NCBI RefSeq assembly: GCF_006438875.1
Contig: NZ_RCZH01000020.1
Coordinates: forward strand, 1 to 64,000
DNA: 64,000 nt
From: Flavobacterium pectinovorum
Lineage (GTDB): Bacteria > Bacteroidota > Bacteroidia > Flavobacteriales > Flavobacteriaceae
Direction: 5' to 3'
The notes below the pieces were generated by a model that was not told the origin of the DNA, did no database searches, and saw only the letters and a list, made by a program, of their open reading frames with translations. Shown piece by piece: positions 53,823-62,199 of this stretch. Both the position numbers and the translations under genes were made by a program. The number at the start of each line of letters is the position of its first letter. Position 1 is the stretch's first letter.

Positions 53823-56102
53823 ATGAAAACAAGTTTGAATTTCCATCGATGTTCGATGAAGAAAATTTTCTTTTTTGCAAGCATTGCGTTTTTATGTAAC
53901 GCATCAGTGCTTTGGAGCGCCACCCGAAACGTGGTCGCAGATTACGGAGCAGATAATACAGGTGCCAGCTATGCAACTGTCAATATCCAAAATGCAATTA
54001 ATGCCTGCCAGCCAGGTGATGTATTATTCTTTCCTGACGGAACTTATTTAATGGACAGCGGTTTGACGCTTAAATCCAACGACTTAACAGTTATCATTTC
54101 CCCGGGCGCACTTATAAAAGCCAATACTATCTATGTATGGCGCGAGAACGGAAGTGATTTATTCTTTGGTGAAAACCTTAAGAATATTGAAATAACCGGA
54201 GGCGGAATCATCGATGGCGGTGGTTTGGTCTACGAACGCAGTACGAGACCTTATGATAAACCCGGACGTGGTATTGAATTAATTGGTTGTACGAACGTAA
54301 ACATTCATCATTTAACAGTTAGAAATATCCCAAATTTTGCTGTCAATATTGAAAGATGCAATCTCGTAATAGTAGATAATATGTTAATTCGTGGTCGACC
54401 TTTTGATAACTTTCGCGGTTCTGCAGATGGTATAGATATCCAAAGCTGCTTTGATGTTACCATTACCAATTGTGATATTGAAGTTGGTGATGATGCACTT
54501 TGTCTAAAGGTTAAACCCGATGCCCCTTTGCATAAAGTAAGAATCAAGAACTGTATTTTGGCTTCTTCCTGCAACGCTTTTAAAATTGGAACTGATACAA
54601 AAAATGATGTGTATGATATCATTGCCGAAAATGTTATTATAAACAAACATTCCAATCCTGCTGAATCCGGACAAGATCCTATTTCTACTGGTGATTGTAT
54701 CTCTGCTATAACAGTACAAAGTAACGATAACACCAATGTACATGATGTTACCATCAGAAATTTCACGATCAACAGCTGCTACAACCCTATTTATCTTGAA
54801 TTGCAAAACAGAGGAAATCACAGCCCGTTTAATGGTACACTAAGCAACATTTTAATTGAAAACATCAATTGCAAAAAAGCAACTGTACAACCGGTAGTAT
54901 TCAATTATGACTGTGCGGAAACTACTAAAATTGAAGATGTAACCCTAAACAATATTACAGTTTATAACTACAGTTCAAATGCAGGAGTTGTTCCTACTTG
55001 CATGAACGGAAACTATCCTGAAGTTAAAAATAACGGAATCGCCAATGCTTATGGTATTTGGGCAAGAGGTATTGATGGTCTTGATATTAACAGCTGTGAT
55101 TTTATCAATACAGGAAACAGCAGTCGTCCGAGAACTTACTTCGAAAACACAACGGCTGATGTTCATGAAACTGATGGATGTACCCGAATTCCAATTGATC
55201 CTTTCTCAAAAGTAAATAATGGTGCTTATAGAAATGTTCCTATTACCGTTGCCGCTACTGGCGCAGCTGTGACTTTTGGGCCTCAGCCTACTGACGGTTC
55301 CTGGAGCTGGACAGGACCAAACGGATTTAATTCAAATTCACGCGAAGTTACTGTTTCTAATATTCAGGATGTAAAATACGGAACCTATACCGCAACGTAC
55401 ACCAACAGTTGCGGAGCTATAAGTACTATGGATTTTGAGATTACGAATAAAAATATCTATGAGGCAGAAAATGCTTTAATCAATGAAGGAACTATAAACG
55501 ACGGAGCAACCGGAAGATATGTTGACTTAAATGCCGGTGGAAGCCTAAAATGGGGAAATGTTAATATGACTACCGCTGGAACATACAATCTAGCATTTAA
55601 TGTTGCGGTTTATTCTGCAAGTACAAGAAAAATGGGACTTTATGTAAACGGTACAAAAAAAGGCGTTATCACATCCTCCTCTTTAACTTTTGCCGAAGTT
55701 TCCTTAAGCACTGCTCTTAATCAGGGAAATAACGTAATCGAGCTGCGTGATTCTGAAGGAACAACGGAATTAAATGTAGACTATTTAGCTATAAAAACTA
55801 CTTCGGGAGGTATAGCGGCTAAAAGTGCAAAGACTGCTGAAACAACAACTGAATCTTTAACTGAGGAAGGTTTGTATATCTATCCTAATCCAAACAAAGG
55901 AATTATAAACATTGATTTTAATGGTGAAAAATATACTTCAATAGAAATTTATAACAGTACAGGAAGTTTGGTTTACTCTGGTAAAGTTAAAGAGGAGAAT
56001 TCATTTAAAGCAGACCTGAGTTCAACCTTAAAAACTGGTATTTACTTGGTTTCCTTAAAATCAGGCAGCAAAGTTTCAAACAAAAAGCTAATGGTTAATT
56101 AA
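53823..56102 (+). CDS. GH28 enzyme with Ig-like, CBM35-like and T9SS domains
   Basis: A 759-residue multidomain protein. After the signal peptide (about 12-33) comes a GH28 beta-helix (about 34-450): Asp202 and Asp205 in SADGIDIQ, pair Asp223-Asp224 in GDDALCLK, CNAFKIGTDT where G-H-G is usual. An Ig-like module (about 465-540) includes WSWTGPNGF. A CBM35-like module (about 543-657) starts YEAENALINEG and ends LNVDYLAIK. The T9SS type A tail begins LYIYPNPNKGIINIDF and ends NKKLMVN. So it alone among the four GH28 enzymes should be exported to the surface or medium, giving the first cuts in the polymer. Confidence 0.88.
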   Translation: MKTSLNFHRCSMKKIFFFASIAFLCNASVLWSATRNVVADYGADNTGASYATVNIQNAINACQPGDVLFFPDGTYLMDSGLTLKSNDLTVIISPGALIKANTIYVWRENGSDLFFGENLKNIEITGGGIIDGGGLVYERSTRPYDKPGRGIELIGCTNVNIHHLTVRNIPNFAVNIERCNLVIVDNMLIRGRPFDNFRGSADGIDIQSCFDVTITNCDIEVGDDALCLKVKPDAPLHKVRIKNCILASSCNAFKIGTDTKNDVYDIIAENVIINKHSNPAESGQDPISTGDCISAITVQSNDNTNVHDVTIRNFTINSCYNPIYLELQNRGNHSPFNGTLSNILIENINCKKATVQPVVFNYDCAETTKIEDVTLNNITVYNYSSNAGVVPTCMNGNYPEVKNNGIANAYGIWARGIDGLDINSCDFINTGNSSRPRTYFENTTADVHETDGCTRIPIDPFSKVNNGAYRNVPITVAATGAAVTFGPQPTDGSWSWTGPNGFNSNSREVTVSNIQDVKYGTYTATYTNSCGAISTMDFEITNKNIYEAENALINEGTINDGATGRYVDLNAGGSLKWGNVNMTTAGTYNLAFNVAVYSASTRKMGLYVNGTKKGVITSSSLTFAEVSLSTALNQGNNVIELRDSEGTTELNVDYLAIKTTSGGIAAKSAKTAETTTESLTEEGLYIYPNPNKGIINIDFNGEKYTSIEIYNSTGSLVYSGKVKEENSFKADLSSTLKTGIYLVSLKSGSKVSNKKLMVN

Positions 56103-56166
56103 GTTTTAAATAGTAATAAATAATGGTTCTGAATTCCATACAAAAGTAAATTACAAATAATAAGTT

Positions 56167-57174
56167 ATGTCAGATAAAATCGTGTGTTTTGGAGAAATAT
56201 TACTTCGCCTTTCACCTCCAAATCATTTAAAAATTTTTAAATCAAAAACATTTGAAGCACATTATGGCGGTGCTGAAGCAAATGTTGGAGCGTCATTGTC
56301 TTTAATGGGCTGTGATGTTAAGGTTGTAACTGCACTTCCTCAAAATGAACTTGGGGCAGCTGCAGAAAGTGAAATGCTTTCGTATGGAATGAAGGCCAAT
56401 AGTATCAAACAAGGAGAACGAATCGGAATTTATTATTTCGAACAGGGTGCGTCTGAAAGACCTGGAAGAGTAATCTATGATCGAAACAGTTCTTCTTTTT
56501 CGATGCTAAAAAAAGGAATGATCGATTGGAAAACTATTTTCAAAGATGCAAAATGGTTTCATTGGTCGGGCATCACTCCTGCCCTTTCGCAAGATTTGGC
56601 AGATGTTTGTGAAGAAGCCTTAATTATAGCCTCCGAAATGGGGCTTATAATTTCTGCTGATTTAAACTTCAGACCAACCTTATGGAATTATGGCAAAAAA
56701 GCCAATGAAGTAATGCCGAACCTAATTCAATATTGTGATGTGCTTTTGGGAGGAATTGATGATTCTGAGAACTGCTTAGGAATAAAAACAACAGAAAAAG
56801 AATCTTTTGAAGATGTTTATACAAAATGGCAAAAACAGCATCCAAAATTAAAAACGATTGTTTCCACACTTCGATACGATGCCAACGCATCATCGAATAC
56901 AATTGGAGCGGTTTTATGGAGCAATTCAAAATTATACAAATCGACAGAATATAAGATATCACACATTATCGATCGTATTGGTGCCGGCGATGCCTTTATG
57001 GCAGGACTTATATACGGGCTTATTAACTGGTCGGAAGATCCTAAAAAAACGGTGGAATATGCCTTAGCAGCTTCTTGCCTAAAACATTCAATTGCCGGAG
57101 ATATTAATTTGGCTTCAGCCGATGATATTAAAGCTTTAATGAACGGTTCTACAGGCGGAAGAGTGATTCGATAA
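56167..57174 (+). CDS. kdgK: 2-keto-3-deoxygluconate kinase (PfkB family)
   Basis: A 335-residue ribokinase-type sugar kinase. The N-terminal VCFGEILLRLSPP and YGGAEANVGASLSLMG are PfkB signature 1, and DRIGAGDAFMAGLIYGL near residue 270 is signature 2 with the catalytic Asp. It would turn KDG into KDPG. The assignment to KDG rests on the neighbours: KDPG aldolase, mannonate dehydratase and hexuronate transporter all follow. Another PfkB substrate cannot be excluded by sequence alone. Confidence 0.85.
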   Translation: MSDKIVCFGEILLRLSPPNHLKIFKSKTFEAHYGGAEANVGASLSLMGCDVKVVTALPQNELGAAAESEMLSYGMKANSIKQGERIGIYYFEQGASERPGRVIYDRNSSSFSMLKKGMIDWKTIFKDAKWFHWSGITPALSQDLADVCEEALIIASEMGLIISADLNFRPTLWNYGKKANEVMPNLIQYCDVLLGGIDDSENCLGIKTTEKESFEDVYTKWQKQHPKLKTIVSTLRYDANASSNTIGAVLWSNSKLYKSTEYKISHIIDRIGAGDAFMAGLIYGLINWSEDPKKTVEYALAASCLKHSIAGDINLASADDIKALMNGSTGGRVIR

Positions 57175-57313
57175 TTCTAAAAACTATCTAATTTATTAAC
57201 ACAAAGCAAAAGATCATAAAATAAAAAATCTGCTAAAGCTGCGAGAAAAAATAAGCGCAAATATTTATTGGAAGATTAAATCCTATGGGAAATGGTAATA
57301 AAAACGAATAAAA

Positions 57314-57976
57314 GTGAGTAAAATAGAACAAGTAATAACCACGATTACAAAACAAGGCACATTGCCTTTGTATTTTAATAAAGATGAAACTGTCAGTATA
57401 GAAATATTGCGCGCGCTGTACAAAGCCGGAATAAAAGCAATCGAATATACGCACAGAGGAATTGAAGCGACAGAAAACTTCAAAAAAATGATAGCCGTTC
57501 GCGATGCCGAAATGTTCGATTTACTTATCGGAATTGGAACCATTAAAAATGAAGCGCAAACAGAAACCTATCTGGAATTGGGTGCTGACTTTTTTATAAG
57601 TCCGGGTTTTGTTCCCGAAGTAGCCGCTTTATTAAAAAGCAAAGAAATTTTATATATCCCGGGTTGTATGACTCCAACTGAAATAATTGCGGCTGAAAAC
57701 AAAGGAATTCAGTTCATAAAATTATTTCCGGGAAACAAGATAGAACCTGACTTTCTATCCAGCATAAAAGACATTTTTCCCGATCTGATTTTTATGCCTA
57801 CAGGCGGAGTCGATACAACAAAAGAAAATATTCAGGCATGGTTTGATGCAGGAGTTTCCGCCGTTGGAATGGGAAGCAAATTAATTAGCAAGAAACTGAT
57901 GGATAACAAGGATTATGAGACCCTAGAAACTCAAACCAAAAGCGTCCTGAACATTATAAAAACTATAAACAAGTAA
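57314..57976 (+). CDS. eda: 2-keto-3-deoxy-6-phosphogluconate aldolase (KHG/KDPG aldolase)
   Basis: A 220-residue class I aldolase that splits KDPG into pyruvate and glyceraldehyde-3-phosphate. Glu44 in AIEYTHRG and Schiff-base Lys136 in GIQFIKLFPG are in place, and the phosphate site LIFMPTGGV follows. The start is GTG: an in-frame TAA occurs at 57299-57301 and no ATG lies between. A 139-base gap separates it from kdgK, yet function and direction suggest one unit. It is followed by the SDR gene after 17 bases. Confidence 0.92.
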   Translation: MSKIEQVITTITKQGTLPLYFNKDETVSIEILRALYKAGIKAIEYTHRGIEATENFKKMIAVRDAEMFDLLIGIGTIKNEAQTETYLELGADFFISPGFVPEVAALLKSKEILYIPGCMTPTEIIAAENKGIQFIKLFPGNKIEPDFLSSIKDIFPDLIFMPTGGVDTTKENIQAWFDAGVSAVGMGSKLISKKLMDNKDYETLETQTKSVLNIIKTINK

Positions 57977-57993
57977 CCAATAAATAATAAAAA

Positions 57994-58806
57994 ATGAATT
58001 CAGTATTTAATTTAGAAGGAAAAATTGCCCTTATAACCGGAGGTGCAGGGGTTTTGGGCAGTAATATGGCCGAAGTATTAGGCAAAGAAGGTGTAATTAC
58101 AGGAATCGTAGGACTTACTCTTGAGGAAGCTCAAACAGCAGTAGACAGATTAACAGCTAAGGGCGTTAAAGCTTTTGCAGTTAAAGGAAATGTTTTAAAT
58201 CAGGAAGAACTGGAAGAAATCCGTAGTACAATTGTTGAGAAATATGGCCGCTTGGATATCTTAATAAATGCTGCAGGAGGAAATATGCCGGGAGCAACAA
58301 TTGGACCGGATCAGGCTTTTTACGACTTAAAATTAGGTGACTTACAAAAAGTAATGGATTTAAATGTTATTGGGACAATGCTTCCTTCAAAAGTATTTTC
58401 TGAGCTTTTCGCAAAACAAAAAAGCGGAATTATCATCAATATTTCTTCGGCATCAGCAGAGCGTCCGTTAACCAGAGTCGTGGGTTATTCAGCTTCAAAA
58501 GCTGCTATCGATAATTTCACTAAGTGGATGTCTGTAGAATTGGCTTCAAAATACGGCGAAGGAATTCGTGTGAATGCCATTGCTCCGGGGTTTTTTATCG
58601 GAGAACAAAACCGAGCCTTATTATTAACACCGGAAGGAGAATTGACTCCAAGAGGAAATAAAATTATCGATCAGACCCCAATGAAACGTTTTGGCGTTCC
58701 TGAAGATTTAGATGGCGTTTTACTTTTTCTATGCAGCGACATGTCCAAATTCGTAACCGGAACAATTATAAAAGTAGATGGCGGTTTTGGCGCAACAAGT
58801 ATTTAA
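57994..58806 (+). CDS. uxuB: SDR-type D-mannonate oxidoreductase (UxuB-like)
   Basis: A 270-residue NAD(P)-dependent short-chain dehydrogenase. The cofactor motif is TGGAGVLG (15-22) and NAAGGN is at 92-97. The catalytic residues are Ser151 or Ser152, Tyr165 and Lys169 in GYSASKA. The stretch GFFIGEQNRALLL is typical of the SDR-form fructuronate reductase known in Bacillus and Bacteroidota, unrelated to E. coli UxuB. It should convert fructuronate to mannonate, the substrate of the next enzyme. A KduD role was weighed and is less likely. Confidence 0.8.
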   Translation: MNSVFNLEGKIALITGGAGVLGSNMAEVLGKEGVITGIVGLTLEEAQTAVDRLTAKGVKAFAVKGNVLNQEELEEIRSTIVEKYGRLDILINAAGGNMPGATIGPDQAFYDLKLGDLQKVMDLNVIGTMLPSKVFSELFAKQKSGIIINISSASAERPLTRVVGYSASKAAIDNFTKWMSVELASKYGEGIRVNAIAPGFFIGEQNRALLLTPEGELTPRGNKIIDQTPMKRFGVPEDLDGVLLFLCSDMSKFVTGTIIKVDGGFGATSI

Positions 58807-58830
58807 TAGAACCTATTGTTAACGATTATT

Positions 58831-58969
58831 TTAACACATAGAAACATAGCTTTTATGACGCAAAGGAAGGCGTTTCACTTATTAAAAGGTACATAAGCTA
58901 TGTAAAAAAAATGTATTTCTCTTCATATCATTTTTTTTAAGAATTGAATCTATGTCTCTATGTGTTTAA
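58831..58969. repeat. MITE-like element, copy 3 (139 bp)
   Basis: The left end TTAACACATAGAAACATAGC and right end CTATGTCTCTATGTGTTTAA are near-perfect inverse repeats. The interior holds AGGCGTTTCAC, the inverse of the motif in copies 1 and 2. It lies between the SDR gene and uxuA; an ATG at 58944 in its right end makes a false N-terminal extension for uxuA. Confidence 0.8.
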
Positions 58970-59015
58970 AAAAATACACATTATCAAAAACACTAATTAT
59001 AAAATTCAAAATAAA

Positions 59016-60200
59016 ATGGAACAGACATTAAGATGGTTCGGGCCAAACGATCCCGTTTCTTTATCAGATATAGCACAATCAGGCGCAACAGGAGTTGTAA
59101 CCGCATTACACCATATTCCAAACGGTCAGGTTTGGGAAGTTGAAGAAATTCAAAAGAGAATTGATATTGTAAAATACAAGGATGGAAATCCTGAGAATGG
59201 ATTGACAGGTTTAAAATGGAGAGTTGTTGAAAGTATTCCCGTTCATGAAGACATCAAAAAACAAACAGGAAATTACCTTCAATACATTGAAAATTACAAA
59301 CAAAGCATTAAAAATCTTGCTGAGTGCGGTATCCATTGTATCTGTTATAATTTCATGCCTGTATTAGACTGGTCACGAACTGATTTGTCGTATGAAATGC
59401 CCGATGGTTCAAAAGCATTACGTTTTGATATGACCGAATTTGCAGCATTTGAATTGTTTATTTTAAAACGTCCTGATGCTGACAAATCATATTCAGAAGC
59501 GCAAATTAAAGCTGCTACCACGTACTTCGAAAATGCATCAAAAGAAGACAAAATCAAATTACAGCAGAACATTCTTGCCGGACTTCCAGGTGCTGAAGAA
59601 GCATATTCTGTTGAAGATTTCCTAATTACTTTGGCAGCTTATGATGGTATTGACAGCAATAAATTGAAAGAGCATTTATTCTTTTTCCTAAAAGAAATTA
59701 TTCCCGTTGCCGAAAGCAATCATGTATTGATGGCCATTCATCCGGACGATCCGCCTTATCCTATTTTAGGACTTCCGAGAGTGGTAAGCACAGAAAATGA
59801 TCTTATCGAATTGATGAGAGCGTATGATTCAAAATCAAACGGATTTACAATGTGTACAGGTTCTTACGGCGTTAGAGCCGATAATGATTTAGCCGGAATC
59901 GTGAGACGTCACGGTGATAAAATGAATTTTATTCACCTAAGAAGTACACAACGTGACGAGCAAGGAAACTTTTTTGAAGCAAATCATCTTGAAGGTGATG
60001 TTGACATGTATGAAGTGGTAAAAGAAATCATCAAAGTAGAAAAAAGAAACGGAAGTAAACTCCCAATGCGTCCAGATCATGGTCACCAAATGCTTGATGA
60101 TTTAAAGAAAAAAACAAATCCCGGATATTCCGGAATTGGACGTTTAAGAGGTTTGGCTGAACTACGAGGATTAGAACTGGGAATCAAAAGAAGTTTATAA
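59016..60200 (+). CDS. uxuA: Mannonate dehydratase
   Basis: A 394-residue Fe/Mn-dependent enzyme of the xylose isomerase-like TIM-barrel group, which dehydrates D-mannonate to 2-keto-3-deoxygluconate. Conserved stretches are MEQTLRWFGPNDPVSLSDIAQ, ATGVVTALHHIPNGQVW, CYNFMPVLDWSRTDL, MAIHPDDPPYPILGLPRVVS and MRPDHGHQMLDD with metal-ligating His, Cys and Asp. The ATG at 59016 gives the exact family N-terminus and the E. coli UxuA length. An upstream ATG at 58944 lies in a MITE-like repeat and is rejected. Confidence 0.96.
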   Translation: MEQTLRWFGPNDPVSLSDIAQSGATGVVTALHHIPNGQVWEVEEIQKRIDIVKYKDGNPENGLTGLKWRVVESIPVHEDIKKQTGNYLQYIENYKQSIKNLAECGIHCICYNFMPVLDWSRTDLSYEMPDGSKALRFDMTEFAAFELFILKRPDADKSYSEAQIKAATTYFENASKEDKIKLQQNILAGLPGAEEAYSVEDFLITLAAYDGIDSNKLKEHLFFFLKEIIPVAESNHVLMAIHPDDPPYPILGLPRVVSTENDLIELMRAYDSKSNGFTMCTGSYGVRADNDLAGIVRRHGDKMNFIHLRSTQRDEQGNFFEANHLEGDVDMYEVVKEIIKVEKRNGSKLPMRPDHGHQMLDDLKKKTNPGYSGIGRLRGLAELRGLELGIKRSL

Positions 60201-60319
60201 ATAAACATTGATATAATTTTTTTAATACCGTTACACCATAAAATCATGACATTAAAAATACAATCATGCAAAAAAACTTTATTTAAAATTCTATTATTAA
60301 ACTATAACAACCAAAAATA

Positions 60320-61693
60320 ATGCATAATAAAACCGAAGTCATTGGAAAATACCGATGGACCATCTGTGGACTGCTTTTCTTTGCTACCACTGTCAATTAT
60401 TTAGACAGACAGGTACTGAGTTTATTAGCCCCAAGCCTTTCAGAAGAATTTCACTGGAGTAACAGCGATTATGCTAATATTACAGCAATTTTTCAATTTG
60501 TGTACGCCATCTCGATGCTTTTTGCAGGAAGAATGATTGATAAAGTGGGAACAAAAATTGGTTACATTTTAGCGATTGCCTTATGGTCAATTGGCGCCAT
60601 TATGCATGCCTACGCCATCCCAATTGGAACTTCGGTAAACAATATTTTGGTTTGGGCGGGAATCGCTGCAGTGCCGGTTTCTATTTTAGGGTTTATGATT
60701 TCAAGATCATTTTTAGCTGTTGGTGAAGCAGGAAATTTTCCCGCCGCCATTAAAGCCGTTGCTGAATATTTTCCAAAGAAAGAACGTTCACTTGCAACGG
60801 GTATTTTTAATTCAGGTTCAAATGTTGGAGCGATATTAGCACCTTTAACCGTTCCGTGGATTGCTGTAAATTGGGGTTGGGAAATTGCCTTTATCATCAT
60901 TGGTGGAATTGGTTTTATTTGGATGTTTTTTTGGTACGTTCTATATGAAAAACCCGAAAAGCAAAAAAGGCTATCAGCAGCTGAATTAAATTATATTCTT
61001 GAAAATGAGGTTATAGAAAAGGAAGTTGAAAACGCTTTGCCAAAAGAAAAAATTTCGTGGATTAAACTTTTAAAATACAAACAAACATGGGCTTTTATAA
61101 TTGGTAAATTTCTAACCGATGGTATCTGGTGGTTCTTTTTATTCTGGCTGCCTAAATATTTAGAAGCGCAATTTGGGCTTGTAAAAACCGATATTGCTTT
61201 TCCGCTTTCCGTACTTTATACAATGACAATGGTTGGAAGTATTTATGGCGGTTATTTCCCCATGTATTTCATCAACAAAGGTTACAACGCTTATGAGGGT
61301 CGAATGAAAGCGATGTTTATTATTGCCCTTTTTCCTTTAGTTGTTTTATTAGCTCAACCACTCGGCTATATTAGTTATTGGATTCCTGTACTATTAATTG
61401 GTGTTGGAGCTTCTGCACATCAGGCTTGGTCTGCTAATATATTTACAACAGTATCTGATATGTTTCCTAAAAAAGCAATTGGTTCTGTGATTGGTATTGG
61501 CGGAATGGCAGGAGGAATTGGCGGTGTTCTGGTTTCAAAATTGGGCGGTGCACTTTTCGATTATTATGAAAATTTGGGGCATATTCAAACAGGATATACT
61601 GTAATGTTTGTGCTTTGTGCTGTTGCGTATTTGATTGCGTGGGCGATTATGAAATTCCTTGTTCCAAAATACACTGTGATAACAGATTTATAA
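60320..61693 (+). CDS. exuT: MFS hexuronate transporter (ExuT-like)
   Basis: A 457-residue major facilitator with about 12 transmembrane segments. The anion:cation symporter signature is visible: YRWTICGLLFFATTVNYLDRQVLSLLAPSL, FAGRMIDKVGTKIGY, FLAVGEAGNFPAAIKAVAEYFPKKERSLATGIFNSGSNVG and WFFLFWLPKYL. This is the ExuT/GudP group that imports glucuronate and galacturonate with protons. As last gene of the uronate module it brings released monomers into the cytosol. Choice between hexuronates is not readable. Confidence 0.9.
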   Translation: MHNKTEVIGKYRWTICGLLFFATTVNYLDRQVLSLLAPSLSEEFHWSNSDYANITAIFQFVYAISMLFAGRMIDKVGTKIGYILAIALWSIGAIMHAYAIPIGTSVNNILVWAGIAAVPVSILGFMISRSFLAVGEAGNFPAAIKAVAEYFPKKERSLATGIFNSGSNVGAILAPLTVPWIAVNWGWEIAFIIIGGIGFIWMFFWYVLYEKPEKQKRLSAAELNYILENEVIEKEVENALPKEKISWIKLLKYKQTWAFIIGKFLTDGIWWFFLFWLPKYLEAQFGLVKTDIAFPLSVLYTMTMVGSIYGGYFPMYFINKGYNAYEGRMKAMFIIALFPLVVLLAQPLGYISYWIPVLLIGVGASAHQAWSANIFTTVSDMFPKKAIGSVIGIGGMAGGIGGVLVSKLGGALFDYYENLGHIQTGYTVMFVLCAVAYLIAWAIMKFLVPKYTVITDL

Positions 61694-61864
61694 AAATTCA
61701 TTAATAAGTTACTCGAAAAATATTTGGCTTTCAGTGTTATACATTGGAAGCTTTTATTTCTACAACAAAAAACGATTATTTTTCTTACTTTGAAGTTTTT
61801 CAAGAATTAAATTTATCTTATATTTATAGGTCACCAATTACTTAAATTATTCACCAATTAATAG

Positions 61865-62014
61865 TCTTGCATTAAAACTCTTAAAATAAAACGAAATACA
61901 ATTATTTTATCTCAGGAGGAAGTTTGCAGTCATTTTTATTTTTTAAAAACAGGCTGTATGCGCACTTATTATATCACAAAAGAAGGTCAGGAAAAAACCG
62001 ATCTCTCATACTGA
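61865..62014 (+). pseudogene. Crp/Fnr-family regulator, decayed fragment
   Basis: The frame from 61865 to the TGA at 62012 encodes about 49 residues without a proper start. They include KRNTIILSQEEVCSHFYFLK then TGCMRTYYITKEGQEKTD, which fits the early strands of the cyclic-nucleotide-binding domain of Bacteroidota Crp/Fnr proteins. The effector-binding rest and the helix-turn-helix are missing. A later piece, EIPSWALFYRKMF (about 62033-62071), may be another remnant. It is therefore a relic rather than a working gene. Confidence 0.65.
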
Positions 62015-62098
62015 TTTTTTTATTCTTTTAAATGAGATTCCGAGTTGGGCATTATTCTACAGAAAAATGTTTAAAATACATCCGGAAGCTTCGGGACC

Positions 62099-62153
62099 AG
62101 CTATGTGAAAGAAATGTGTTTCTTTTTTGCATTTAAAATCTATGTTTCTATAG
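62099..62153. repeat. MITE-like element, partial copy 4
   Basis: AGCTATGTGAAAGAAATGTG and ATCTATGTTTCTATAGG resemble the right half of copy 3 (58888-58969) with a degenerate end. The left terminus is absent. Confidence 0.5.
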
Positions 62154-62199
62154 GTGCCAATTGAACTCTTATTAATTACACCCAACGGGTTAATAATAA

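Noticed and set aside
57994..58806. SDR gene as KduD (2-dehydro-3-deoxygluconate 5-dehydrogenase)
   Set aside because: The NAAGGN and GFFIGEQNR stretches and the adjacent mannonate dehydratase fit the SDR mannonate oxidoreductase better; no kduI or lyase is present.
58944..59015. N-terminal extension of mannonate dehydratase from an upstream ATG
   Set aside because: The extension is encoded by the end of a MITE-like repeat; the ATG at 59016 gives the exact family start and length.
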